From NCBI RefSeq assembly GCF_040779325.2, contig NZ_JBFONT020000002.1, positions 62,001 to 126,000 of the forward strand: 64,000 nucleotides of DNA, in the 5' to 3' direction. Shown here piece by piece: positions 47,591 through 56,485 of this stretch (position 1 is the stretch's first letter; each line of letters opens with the position of its first letter). The notes under the pieces were generated by a model. That model was not told the DNA's origin. It saw only the letters and a program-made list of their open reading frames with translations, and made no database searches. The position numbers and the translations under genes were made by a program. This stretch comes from Aestuariibius violaceus. GTDB lineage: Bacteria > Pseudomonadota > Alphaproteobacteria > Rhodobacterales > Rhodobacteraceae.

Positions 47591-47763
47591 GATCTGCCCC
47601 TTTCGTCGTCTTGGACCTGTGTGGGCAGGTAGGGCGCTGTTGCGTTCCGGCCAACTCTAGGTCTTGGGGCAGGATTTCGCCTCTACCCAATCTCTGGATG
47701 CGCTTCTATAGTGATGTGGGAGACGGGGTTTGGACCCCAAGGGCAAGAGATCGAGGGACGTCC

Positions 47764-48243
47764 ATGCGCTGTCCGTTTTGCGGAAATGTCGACACTCAGG
47801 TGAAGGATTCACGGCCTGCGGAGGATCACGTGGCGATCCGAAGACGCCGGTTTTGTCCGGCCTGCGGGGGGCGGTTCACCACCTATGAGCGGGTGCAACT
47901 GCGCGATCTGGTGGTCATCAAATCCAACGGTCGGCGCGAGGATTTCGACCGCGACAAGCTGGAGCGATCAATCCGGATCGCGCTTCAGAAGCGGCCGATC
48001 GAACCTGAGCGGATTGACCAGATGATATCCGGCATCGTGCGGCGGCTCGAGAGCATGGGCGAGACCGATATCCCGTCCAAGACGATCGGTGAGATCGTGA
48101 TGGAGGCGCTGCACCGGATAGACACGGTCGCCTATGTTCGGTTTGCCAGCGTTTACAAGAACTTCCAGGCGGCAGACGACTTCGACAAGTTCGTGGCAGA
48201 GCTGCGGCCGGACGAACCAGCCGACGATAAATCCGAGACGTGA
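47764..48243 (+). CDS. nrdR: Transcriptional repressor NrdR
   Basis: A 159-residue regulator of ribonucleotide reductase genes. The zinc ribbon is MRCPFCGNVDTQVKDSRP with RRRFCPACGGRFTTYERVQL (Cys3, 6, 31, 34). An ATP-cone follows (VIKSNGRREDFDRDKLERSI; IRRLESMG-type helices), which senses ATP/dATP. The ATG at 47764 is the invariant NrdR start. Its stop overlaps the GTG of ribD (GTGA). nrdR-ribD is a classic neighbour pair. Confidence 0.97.
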   Translation: MRCPFCGNVDTQVKDSRPAEDHVAIRRRRFCPACGGRFTTYERVQLRDLVVIKSNGRREDFDRDKLERSIRIALQKRPIEPERIDQMISGIVRRLESMGETDIPSKTIGEIVMEALHRIDTVAYVRFASVYKNFQAADDFDKFVAELRPDEPADDKSET

Positions 48244-49334
48244 CACGCGCGTCGGACGCGCGGTTCATGGCGCTGGCGCTGTCTTTGGGGCGGCGCGGGT
48301 TGGGGCAGGCTTGGCCCAACCCGGCGGTGGGCTGCGTGATCGTTCGCGACGGTTGGATCGTGGGGCGGGGCTGGACCCAGCCCGGTGGGCGGCCCCATGC
48401 GGAGCGGGTAGCTTTGGATCAGGCCGGGGAGGCGGCGCGCGGGTCGGATGTCTTCGTGACGCTGGAGCCGTGTGCCCATCATGGAATGACGCCGCCTTGT
48501 GCGAATGCGCTCGTCGCAGCGGGTGTTGCGCGGGTCGTGGTGGCCTTGGGCGATCCGGATCCGCGTGTGTCGGGGCGGGGTTTGAAGATCTTGCGGGAGG
48601 CGGGGATCACGGTGGAGACCGGCCTGATGGAAGACGCCGCGCGGGCGGATCAGGCGGGGTTTCTGAGCCGAGTCGAACGCGGCCGGCCGTTGGTGACCTT
48701 GAAGCTCGCAACCTCGGTTGACGGTCGGATCGCGACGGGCTCGGGGGAGAGCCAGTGGATCACGGGGCCGGAAGCGCGGCGGGTGGTTCATGGGATGCGC
48801 GCGCGGCATGATGCGGTGATGGTCGGTGGCGGGACGGCGCGGGCGGATGATCCGTCTTTGACGGTCCGGGGGCTGGGCGTGATGCAGCAGCCGGTGCGGG
48901 TGGTGGTCTCTCGGCGGGCGGATATTCCGGCAGACGGAGGGCTTGCACGGACGGCGCGAGAGGTACCGGTTTGGGTGTGTCACGACGCTGATGCGGCTCT
49001 TCCAGGGGTGCTGGCCGATGCGGGTGTCGACGGGCTGCCTTGTGCGGTTCGGGGACGGAATGTGGAGATCGGGTCTGTGCTGAGCGCGCTGGCCGAGCGG
49101 GGCATCACGCGAGTTTTCTGCGAAGGCGGCGGGTCGCTCGCGGCGTCGCTTTTGCAGGCGGATGTGGTGGACGAGATGGTTGCGATGACGGCCGGGCTGG
49201 CTCTGGGTGCGGAGGGGATCCCTGCGCTTGGCGCGCTGGAGATCTCCAAGCTGGCAGAGGCGCAGCGGTTCGAGCTGGCCGAGCTTCGCCCGGTGGGCGG
49301 GGACGTCATGGCGCGTTGGGTGGCGTGCCGCTAG
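48240..49334 (+). CDS. ribD: Bifunctional riboflavin biosynthesis deaminase/reductase RibD
   Basis: A 364-residue enzyme for steps two and three of riboflavin synthesis. The deaminase domain (to ~145) has the zinc motifs GGRPHAERVALDQAGEAA and TLEPCAHHGMTPPC. The reductase domain follows, with VTLKLATSVDGRIATGSGES, AVMVGGGTARADDPSLTVRG and VFCEGGGSLAASLL for NADPH. It starts at the GTG overlapping nrdR. The other rib genes usually follow, but here an MFS gene does. Confidence 0.95.
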   Translation: MTRASDARFMALALSLGRRGLGQAWPNPAVGCVIVRDGWIVGRGWTQPGGRPHAERVALDQAGEAARGSDVFVTLEPCAHHGMTPPCANALVAAGVARVVVALGDPDPRVSGRGLKILREAGITVETGLMEDAARADQAGFLSRVERGRPLVTLKLATSVDGRIATGSGESQWITGPEARRVVHGMRARHDAVMVGGGTARADDPSLTVRGLGVMQQPVRVVVSRRADIPADGGLARTAREVPVWVCHDADAALPGVLADAGVDGLPCAVRGRNVEIGSVLSALAERGITRVFCEGGGSLAASLLQADVVDEMVAMTAGLALGAEGIPALGALEISKLAEAQRFELAELRPVGGDVMARWVACR

Positions 49335-49435
49335 GACAGCGTCAGCCAAATTTGGCTCAGTTTCGGTTTTTCAGGGGTGCGGCGTTCTGTCTTCGTGATA
49401 GGACGGCCCTCCATTTGAGTCGCGGGAATTTCGAG

Positions 49436-50638
49436 ATGTCTGCCCAGCTATCCATGACCCGCTCTGCCCTGATTCTGGGGCTTCTCGCCGCTGTCGGTCC
49501 CTTCGCGATCGACATGTATCTGCCTGCGCTGCCTCAGATCGGGGCGGCTTTGGGCACCGATGTTGCCGCGATGCAGGCGACGTTGACGAGCTATTTTCTG
49601 GCCTTCGGCTTGGCCCAGCTGGTCTATGGGCCGTGGGCGGATCAGGCGGGGCGGAAGGTGCCGCTTTATTTCGGCCTGGGGCTTTTCCTGGTCGGCACGG
49701 TGGCGTGTGCGCTGGCACCAAGTGTCGGTTGGCTGATCGTGGCTCGATTTGTCCAGGGGTTGGGCGGAGCGGCGGTGATGGTGATCCCGCGGGCGATCAT
49801 TCGGGATCTGCATACGGGCACGCAGGCGACCAAGCTGATGGCGCTGGTGATGCTCGTGATTTCGGTCTCGCCGATGCTGGCGCCGCTCGCCGGAAGTGGG
49901 CTGATGGCCTTGGGCGGGTGGCGGACGATCTTTGCCGTGCTCGCCATAGCGGCCCTGGTGAGCCTCGCGATCACCGCGTTCGTCCTGCCGGAGACTTTGG
50001 AGGATAAGGACCGGGTGACGGTCAATGCGCGCTCTCTCTGGAAGAGTGCGGGGGTGCTGGTGCGCGATCCGGTGTTTATGGGGCTGACCTTTATCGGCGG
50101 GTTCGGGATGGCGAGTTTCTTCGTCTTCATCGCAAGCGCCGCTTTCGTCTATACAGATACGTTCGGGCTGACGCCGACCGGGTTCAGCATTGCCTTCGCG
50201 ATCAATGCGGCGGGGTTCTTTGCGGCCTCGCAGACAGCGGCGCCTTTGGGAGAGCGGATCGGGCTGGCCCGCGTCGTGCGGATTGGGGTCGTTGGGTTCG
50301 CCGTCTTTACTGCGTTTCTCTGCGCCCTGGCGCTGGCCGGTGCGGCAAGCCTTGCCGTCGTCGTGGGCGTGCTCTTCTGCGCCAATGCATGCCTGGGGCT
50401 GGTGATCCCGACGACGATGGTCATGGCGCTTGACGATCATGGAGAGATCGCGGGGCTGGCTTCGTCGCTGGGTGGAACGCTGCAGATGGTCGCCGGCGGG
50501 GTCGCGATCATGGCGGCGGCGCCGTTCTTCGACGGGACGGTTACGCCGATGGCCGTCGCCATCGCGGGCTGCGGTGCGGCGGCACTGGTCCTGACAATGG
50601 TGACGTCGCCGCGGATGCGCAGGGCACCCGCGGCCTGA
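49436..50638 (+). CDS. Bcr/CflA-family multidrug efflux MFS transporter
   Basis: A 400-residue MFS protein with 12 helices. ALILGLLAAVGPFAIDMYLP is the hallmark first helix of Bcr/CflA, and motif A is YGPWADQAGRKVPLYFGLGL. ARFVQGLGGAAVMVIPRAII and PLGERIGLARVVRIGVVG are also typical. It likely exports drugs by proton antiport. The ATG at 49436 is used; an internal ATG six codons later is possible. Its stop directly abuts the stop of the convergent RND gene (50638/50639), leaving no intergenic terminator. Confidence 0.9.
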   Translation: MSAQLSMTRSALILGLLAAVGPFAIDMYLPALPQIGAALGTDVAAMQATLTSYFLAFGLAQLVYGPWADQAGRKVPLYFGLGLFLVGTVACALAPSVGWLIVARFVQGLGGAAVMVIPRAIIRDLHTGTQATKLMALVMLVISVSPMLAPLAGSGLMALGGWRTIFAVLAIAALVSLAITAFVLPETLEDKDRVTVNARSLWKSAGVLVRDPVFMGLTFIGGFGMASFFVFIASAAFVYTDTFGLTPTGFSIAFAINAAGFFAASQTAAPLGERIGLARVVRIGVVGFAVFTAFLCALALAGAASLAVVVGVLFCANACLGLVIPTTMVMALDDHGEIAGLASSLGGTLQMVAGGVAIMAAAPFFDGTVTPMAVAIAGCGAAALVLTMVTSPRMRRAPAA

Positions 50639-53600
50639 TCACTCCGCCGCGCGAAGCGGCGTGTCGAGCGGCAGTTCCTTTTGGTCGTTGTCCTCTGCCG
50701 GTTCGTTGGTCGGTGCAGGTTGGATGTCGTCCTCCCACAGGATCTCAGGCGCCTTGACGCGCCGCGCTTCGCGGTTGAGCGCCCAGTCCCGGGCGGCCTG
50801 GCTCGACCGGCCCATGGAGAAGCGGGCCAGCAGGCGCGCCATCCAGTGGAGATAGGTGCTGAACCAGACGCGGATGGCGAGCATTGAGGGCGTCATGACG
50901 AGTGTCAGCACAGTCGCGATGCCGAGGCCGAAGACGACGGCGGTTGCCAGCTGCTTCCACCAGAGGGCTGTCGGGCTGTCGATTGAGTAGCCGCCGCCGA
51001 TGAAGTCGAGCGAGAGGCCGAACATCATCGGCGCGAGGCCCGCCATCGTGGTGATGGTGGTCAGAAGCACGGGCCGGATACGGCTTTCAGCGGTGCGCGT
51101 GATCGCCTCGATCCTTGGCATGTACTTCTCGTATTCCTGGTAGGTGTCGATCAGCACGATGTTGTTGTTCACCACGATGCCGGCCAGCGCGACGATGCCG
51201 GTGCCGGTCATGATGATCGAGAAGGTCTGGTCCATGACCAGCATCCCGATCAGCACCCCGGTGGTGGAGAGGACCACGGCCAAGAGCACCAGGATGGCGT
51301 TGTAGAACGAGTTGAATTGGGCGAGCAGGATGATGAACATCAGCCCGAGCGCCCCCAGGAATGCGCTGGAGAGGAAGGCCTGGCTTTCCTCCTGTTCTTC
51401 CTGGTCGCCGGTCCAAGCCCATTCGACGGAGTTCGGCAACCCGGCCTCGTTCTCCAGCCAGGGCGTCAGAAGCGCGATCCGTTCGTTGGGGTTGATCGGA
51501 ACCGTTGCGAGCGTGCCGTTCTCCTCTGCCGCCCGCAGATCGGTGAGGCGGAGATCGGTCAGGTAATGCGTAATGACGTATCGGGTGCCGTCACCGCGCT
51601 GGAGGATCGGACCAGAGGCTTCTTCACCCGTCTCATCGGTGACCACTTGCCCGACCGCCGCGGGTTCGCCTTCGACGTTGAGGTTGAAGAGCCCCGGGCC
51701 GACATCCGCTTTGACGTCGTAGTAGCGCTGCTGGTCGACGCGGTCGATCTGGGCGAGCTTGGGCACCGGCGTGCGGGTGATGAAGTTCGACAGCGGGACG
51801 AGTCCCTCGCTTGTCCGGACCCGGAGCGTATCGAGGGTCGAGAGCACACGCTGCTCTTCCGGCAGGCGGACGCGGATGTCGATCTCTTCGTCCGATGTAT
51901 CGACACGCATCGTGTCGAGCAGGATACCGCGGGTCACGAGTTGGACCATCGCGCCAACCGTGGCGACGTCGGCACCGAAGCGACCGGCCTTTTCGACATC
52001 GACATCGATCTGCCAGTCGATGCCGGGCAGGGGCAGACTGTCTTCGATCAGGATGAGACCCGGCGTCTCTTCGAACCGGTTGCGGGTGATGCGGACCGCC
52101 TCGCGCAGGTCTTCGGTGTTGTCACCCCGGATGCGCAGATGGACCGGCTTGCCGGAGGCGGGGCCCTGTTCGAGCGCAAGGATCTCGGCCTCGAAACCCG
52201 GCAGGCCGGCAAGCTGCGCGTTCAGTTCGTCGATCACTACGTCGCCGTCAAGCTCCGGACGATCGGCGCGGTCCTCCCAAGCAATCGTTTCGAACTGGAC
52301 CTGGCCGACCGTATCGGGCGGGATGGCGGCGCCCGAGGCATCGGTGTTGAGCCCGCCGTCGCCGGCGAAGGAGAAGGTGTTGATGACGCCGGGATGGGCG
52401 ATCACGATCTCTTCCACCTGACGCACCATCGCATCCTTTTCGGTGAGCGAGAGGTTGCCGCGGGCCCGGACATAGACAGTGCCCTGTTCGGGCTCGCTTT
52501 CGACGAAGAACTCGACGCCGTTATTGTTGGCGTCGAAATAGCCGAAGACGCTGATCACGAAGAAGATGATCGCGCCGATGGTGACGATCGGCATGATCGG
52601 ATTGCCGGCGATGAAGTGGGTGAACCTACCGAAGAGCGTGCGGCGGTACCCGGCGCGTATCGTGCGCGGTTTGCGCTCGATCTGGACGGCGCCGAGCGTG
52701 ACGGAGGTTGCGAAAGCGCCGAAGAGGAAGATCGCGGCACCGGTCAGGCGGGCCATGGCGGCAGGCGCATCTTCAGGCAGGATGTAGGCGGGGTTGAGCG
52801 TCTGCATCGCGCCGATGAAGACAATCATCCAGGCCACAGGGACGAGGGCGGCCCGGACGACCCAAGGCAGGCTCCGCTTGAGCGCGTCGGACGTGTTGCC
52901 GAACGTGCGTGACAGCCGGCCCGTAACGCCGCCCATGACGGGCAGGTAGACGAGGGCGACCACCAGCGAGGCGGACAGCACGAAGATCAGCGTGACGGGG
53001 AGCATTCCCATGAACTCGCCCGGGACGCCGGGCCAGAAGAGCATCGGCAGGAAGGCGCAGAGCGTCGTCGCCGTGGACGACACGATGGGCCAGAACATGC
53101 GCTTGGCGGCCTCCACGTAAGCGTGCATGGGGCCGGTGCCTTCCTTGATGCGCTTGTCGGCGTATTCAACGACGACGATCGCACCGTCGACGAGCATGCC
53201 CACGGCGAGGATCAGGCCGAACATCACGATGTTCGAGATCGAGATGCCCATCACCGCCAGCAGTGCAAAACAGAGGAGGAACGACGTCGGGATCGCGAAC
53301 CCGACGAGTAGAGCCGGGCGGGTGCCGAGCGCCGCAAGGACGACGATCATGACGAGCGCGATGGCGGTCAGAACCGACCCTTCGAGCTGACGGACCATGG
53401 AATCGACCGTGCGGCTCATGTCGTTGGAGACGCCGACGAGGATTGCATCCTGCAGTTCATCAGGCCAGGTCGCCTGTTCGGCCTCGACCGTGTCGCGGAC
53501 GAGCTGCGCCGTTTCGATGACGTTGAAGCCCTTGCGCTTCACCACCTGCAGCGCGACCGTGTTTTCCCCGTTAAAGCGGGCGGTTCCGGCGCGGTCTTCG

Positions 53601-54391
53601 AAGGTCAGGTGGATCGTCGCGAGATCGCCGAGGGTGACGACCCGGTCGCCATTCGTCTTGACCGGCAGGTTGTAGACGTCGCGGGGTTCATCGAAGCTCG
53701 ACGGGATCTTGACGGAGAACGTGCCCTGGGGCGTGTCGACCTCGCCTGCGGCGACGAGCAGGTTGTTGTTGCTGACAACGTTGATCAGTTCGTTTGCGGT
53801 GACGTTGTAGGCCTCGAGCCGGAGGGGATCGATCGTGACCTCCAGCATCTCGTCACGCTGGCCGGCAAGGCCCGCTTCGAGGATCGCGTCGAGGCTTTCC
53901 AGCCGGTCCTGCAGATCCTTGGCCACCTGCACCAGCGTGCGCTCGGGCACGGCGCCGGTGAGGTTCACGATGATGATGGGGAATTCCGAGAAGTTGATCT
54001 CGGTGATCGTGTATTGCTCTGCCCCGTCGGGAAAGTCCGCTTCGGCATTGTTCATCGCCTCGCGAACATCGGCCATGATCTGGGTCTTGTCCCAGCCGAA
54101 TTCGAATTCCAGCCCGATCCCGGCAAAGCCTTCGGCGGCGGTCGCCGTCATCTCTTTCAGGCCGTCGAGATCGGCAAGCTCGGTCTCCATCGGTTTGACG
54201 AGGAGCGTTTCGCTGTCTTCTGCCGAGATGCCCGGGAAGGGGACCGAGACGAAGAGGGCCGGGATCTCGATATCCGGCTCACCCTCTTTGGGGAGGTTCC
54301 AGTAGGAGTAGCCGCCGACGACGAGCGACAGCACGATGAAGGCGATGACCATACGGGCGCGGGAGGCGGCCCAGTCGACGATGCCGGTCAT
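50639..54391 (-). CDS. RND-family efflux transporter permease (HAE1/AcrB type)
   Basis: A 1250-residue inner-membrane proton-driven pump subunit. It shows the duplicated RND layout: FIVLSLVVGGYSYWNLPKEG at the first helix, periplasmic pore domains, then the helix-4 motif GLILAVGMLVDGAIVVVEYA with the proton-relay aspartate. It is about 200 residues longer than AcrB; extra length lies around residues 490-610 (a second long cytoplasmic/membrane insert) and in an acidic C-terminal tail. It overlaps the adaptor gene by 4 bp. The substrate is unknown. An outer-membrane channel gene is not present. Confidence 0.94.
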   Translation of the reverse strand: MTGIVDWAASRARMVIAFIVLSLVVGGYSYWNLPKEGEPDIEIPALFVSVPFPGISAEDSETLLVKPMETELADLDGLKEMTATAAEGFAGIGLEFEFGWDKTQIMADVREAMNNAEADFPDGAEQYTITEINFSEFPIIIVNLTGAVPERTLVQVAKDLQDRLESLDAILEAGLAGQRDEMLEVTIDPLRLEAYNVTANELINVVSNNNLLVAAGEVDTPQGTFSVKIPSSFDEPRDVYNLPVKTNGDRVVTLGDLATIHLTFEDRAGTARFNGENTVALQVVKRKGFNVIETAQLVRDTVEAEQATWPDELQDAILVGVSNDMSRTVDSMVRQLEGSVLTAIALVMIVVLAALGTRPALLVGFAIPTSFLLCFALLAVMGISISNIVMFGLILAVGMLVDGAIVVVEYADKRIKEGTGPMHAYVEAAKRMFWPIVSSTATTLCAFLPMLFWPGVPGEFMGMLPVTLIFVLSASLVVALVYLPVMGGVTGRLSRTFGNTSDALKRSLPWVVRAALVPVAWMIVFIGAMQTLNPAYILPEDAPAAMARLTGAAIFLFGAFATSVTLGAVQIERKPRTIRAGYRRTLFGRFTHFIAGNPIMPIVTIGAIIFFVISVFGYFDANNNGVEFFVESEPEQGTVYVRARGNLSLTEKDAMVRQVEEIVIAHPGVINTFSFAGDGGLNTDASGAAIPPDTVGQVQFETIAWEDRADRPELDGDVVIDELNAQLAGLPGFEAEILALEQGPASGKPVHLRIRGDNTEDLREAVRITRNRFEETPGLILIEDSLPLPGIDWQIDVDVEKAGRFGADVATVGAMVQLVTRGILLDTMRVDTSDEEIDIRVRLPEEQRVLSTLDTLRVRTSEGLVPLSNFITRTPVPKLAQIDRVDQQRYYDVKADVGPGLFNLNVEGEPAAVGQVVTDETGEEASGPILQRGDGTRYVITHYLTDLRLTDLRAAEENGTLATVPINPNERIALLTPWLENEAGLPNSVEWAWTGDQEEQEESQAFLSSAFLGALGLMFIILLAQFNSFYNAILVLLAVVLSTTGVLIGMLVMDQTFSIIMTGTGIVALAGIVVNNNIVLIDTYQEYEKYMPRIEAITRTAESRIRPVLLTTITTMAGLAPMMFGLSLDFIGGGYSIDSPTALWWKQLATAVVFGLGIATVLTLVMTPSMLAIRVWFSTYLHWMARLLARFSMGRSSQAARDWALNREARRVKAPEILWEDDIQPAPTNEPAEDNDQKELPLDTPLRAAE

Positions 54392-55551
54392 TGTCCGGTC
54401 TCCTCGGATGCGGATCCGTCTGGTTGTGGCGGCAGCTCGTCGGTCATGACCGGCGTTTCTTCGGGTGTCTGGGGGTCGCGAAAGGTGACGTCGACCGGGA
54501 TGCCGTCGCTGACGAATTCCTGACCGACGACGATGACTTCGACGGTGTCGTCAAGCCCGCCCAGCCACACGCCCTCGACCGTGTCGCGCAGCAGCGTGAC
54601 GGGCACGAAGAGGGCCGTCTGATCGGACGCGACGGTGCGGACGCCCAGATCGCCCTGATCGTTGAGGGTCAGCGCCGATTGCGGCAGCAGATGCGCCTGC
54701 ACACCGTCGGCCTGCACGATGATCTCGGCGGTCTGGCCGTCGCGGATGGTCAGATCTTCGTTGGCAACCTCGACCTCCACCCGGAAGGTGCGGGTCGTAT
54801 CGTCGGCAGAGCGGCTGAGGAAGCGGACGGAGCCCGCGACTTCCCGGCCGGAGGCGAGGCGGGCGAAGGCAGGCGCGCCGACCCCGATCCGGCTGACCTC
54901 AGTTTCGGGGACGAAGCCGACGAGTTTGATCGGGTCGAGCTGGATGACCGTCGCGCAGAGCGATCCGGCCTGAAGGAGCGACCCGATTTCGGCCGTATCG
55001 GATTCCAGAAGGCCGGCGAAGGGCGCCATGATCCGCAGCCGCTCGATCTCGGTCTCGGCGGCGGCGACAGCGGCCTGTGCTCCTTCGGCTGCGGCTTCCG
55101 CTGCGGCGAGGCGGGTTTCGGAAGCGAAGCCGCCTTCGCTCAGACGCTGGGCAGCGTTCAGTTCGATGTTCGCCTCGGCAAGGCCTGCGCGGGCTTCGGC
55201 CAGCGACGCCTCGCGGGTGCCGGGGTTAAGTTCGCACAGAAGATCGCCTGCTTCGACCGACGCGCCGCTGCGCAGCGGATCGGAGATGACGAGGCCCGAC
55301 GTTTCTGCCCGCACCTCGACCTGGCGCGCGGCCTCGGTCTCGCCCCGCATGAGGACGCCGTCGTCGATCTGGCGCGCCTCGGACTGGACGGCGACGACGC
55401 TGATCCGGCGCAGTTCATCGGCGATTTCGTCATCATCACGGGCGGCGATGGGCGTGGCTTGGGCAAAGGCAAGCAATGCCTCCCGCTCGAAAATCATGAG
55501 GTAGAGGAAGCCTGTCACCAGAAAGGCGGTGAGGATAGGAATGAGTCTCAT
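54388..55551 (-). CDS. RND efflux periplasmic adaptor (membrane fusion protein)
   Basis: A 387-residue membrane-fusion protein. There is an N-terminal membrane anchor (IPILTAFLVTGFLYLMIFER), then a lipoyl half (VEVRAETSGLVISDPLRSGA) and an alpha-hairpin (AQRLSEGGFASETRLAAAEA). The second lipoyl half and beta-barrel follow (ERLRIMAPFAGLLESDTAEI; VGFVPETEVSRIGVGAPA). It bridges the RND pump and an outer-membrane channel. It is the first gene of the pair, so the promoter lies in 55552-55803, which carries a TAACAT dyad. Confidence 0.93.
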   Translation of the reverse strand: MRLIPILTAFLVTGFLYLMIFEREALLAFAQATPIAARDDDEIADELRRISVVAVQSEARQIDDGVLMRGETEAARQVEVRAETSGLVISDPLRSGASVEAGDLLCELNPGTREASLAEARAGLAEANIELNAAQRLSEGGFASETRLAAAEAAAEGAQAAVAAAETEIERLRIMAPFAGLLESDTAEIGSLLQAGSLCATVIQLDPIKLVGFVPETEVSRIGVGAPAFARLASGREVAGSVRFLSRSADDTTRTFRVEVEVANEDLTIRDGQTAEIIVQADGVQAHLLPQSALTLNDQGDLGVRTVASDQTALFVPVTLLRDTVEGVWLGGLDDTVEVIVVGQEFVSDGIPVDVTFRDPQTPEETPVMTDELPPQPDGSASEETGQ

Positions 55552-55624
55552 GTGGGCCTTCGATCTTGCTCGCTTCTCTCAAGACACGCGTCCTGGAATG
55601 CGTCTGGCGCGGTGTCTATCACCT

Positions 55625-55639
55625 TAACATAGGATGTTA
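55625..55639. promoter_or_regulatory. Palindromic candidate operator upstream of the RND efflux operon
   Basis: TAACAT-AGG-ATGTTA is a perfect 15-bp inverted repeat 74 bp upstream of the adaptor ATG. A wider GTCTAT (55614)/ATAGAC (55639) pair overlaps it. Efflux operons are usually controlled by TetR- or MarR-type repressors binding such dyads; no regulator gene is adjacent. Confidence 0.45.
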
Positions 55640-55803
55640 TAGACTAAACTAACCAGTTCAGATCACCATTTCTTTCACATGGCTGCGAGTTTTCGCCGCT
55701 CTGCCGTTTTTGAGAGCAGCCTATCTGCGGCCCCTTGGCTTTTGCAGGCGCTTCACGCTATCACCCGCGCATGTCCGGAGGCTGGGTCCGGCAGGAGAGA
55801 TTA

Positions 55804-56457
55804 GTGAGCAACAACGACAGCTTCATTGACGAGGTCAGCGAGGAGTTGCGCCGGGATCGCCTGTATCAGGCGATGCGCAAGTATGGCTGGATCGCGGTGG
55901 TCGCGGTGCTTGTGATCGTGGGCGGTGCGGCGTTCTATGAGTTCCGGTCGTCGCAATCGCAATCGCGGGCGCAGGCTTTCGGCGATGCGGTGCTCGCGGA
56001 GCTGGGCACGGCCGACCCGTCGGCTGCGGATCTGGCGGCGATCGAGGCGGACGAGAGGGCGGCGCCCGTTCGGGCGCTTCTTTCGGCCGGTCTGGCGGTC
56101 GAAAACGGCGTGCCGGAAGAGGCGGCGCAATATCTCGAAGGGCTGGCCGTCGATGGCGAGATGCCGGTGCTCTACCGGGATCTGGCGGCGCTGAAGCTCG
56201 CCATGACGCAGGAGCCGGGCGCCGACCGGCGCACCGCGCTCGAGGCCCTTGCAGTGCCGGGGCGGCCGTTCCGGCTGCTTGCGGCGGAACAGCTGGCCTA
56301 TGATTTTCTTGCCGTGGGCGAGACCGAGGCGGCGATGCAGCGATTGCAGGCCATTGCCGACGATGCCGAGGCGACGCCGAACTTGCGCAGCCGGGTCAGA
56401 GGCGTGATTGTGGCCCTTGGCGGAGACCCGGATGCGGCCGCCGGGACGGGCGGTTAG
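55804..56457 (+). CDS. Tetratricopeptide-like membrane protein (YfgM/DUF2133 type)
   Basis: A 217-residue protein. A short cytoplasmic N-terminus (FIDEVSEELRRDRLYQAMRK) precedes one membrane helix (WIAVVAVLVIVGGAAFYEF) and then a periplasmic TPR-like helical domain (LLSAGLAVENGVPEEAAQYL; LAAEQLAYDFLAVGETEAAM). E. coli YfgM, in the same position before bamB-der, is an ancillary subunit of the SecYEG translocon linked to periplasmic chaperones. The start is the GTG at 55804 with GGAGAG upstream. Confidence 0.87.
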   Translation: MSNNDSFIDEVSEELRRDRLYQAMRKYGWIAVVAVLVIVGGAAFYEFRSSQSQSRAQAFGDAVLAELGTADPSAADLAAIEADERAAPVRALLSAGLAVENGVPEEAAQYLEGLAVDGEMPVLYRDLAALKLAMTQEPGADRRTALEALAVPGRPFRLLAAEQLAYDFLAVGETEAAMQRLQAIADDAEATPNLRSRVRGVIVALGGDPDAAAGTGG

Positions 56458-56485
56458 GCCCGAAAGGCGGAACGGAAGGGCAGGC

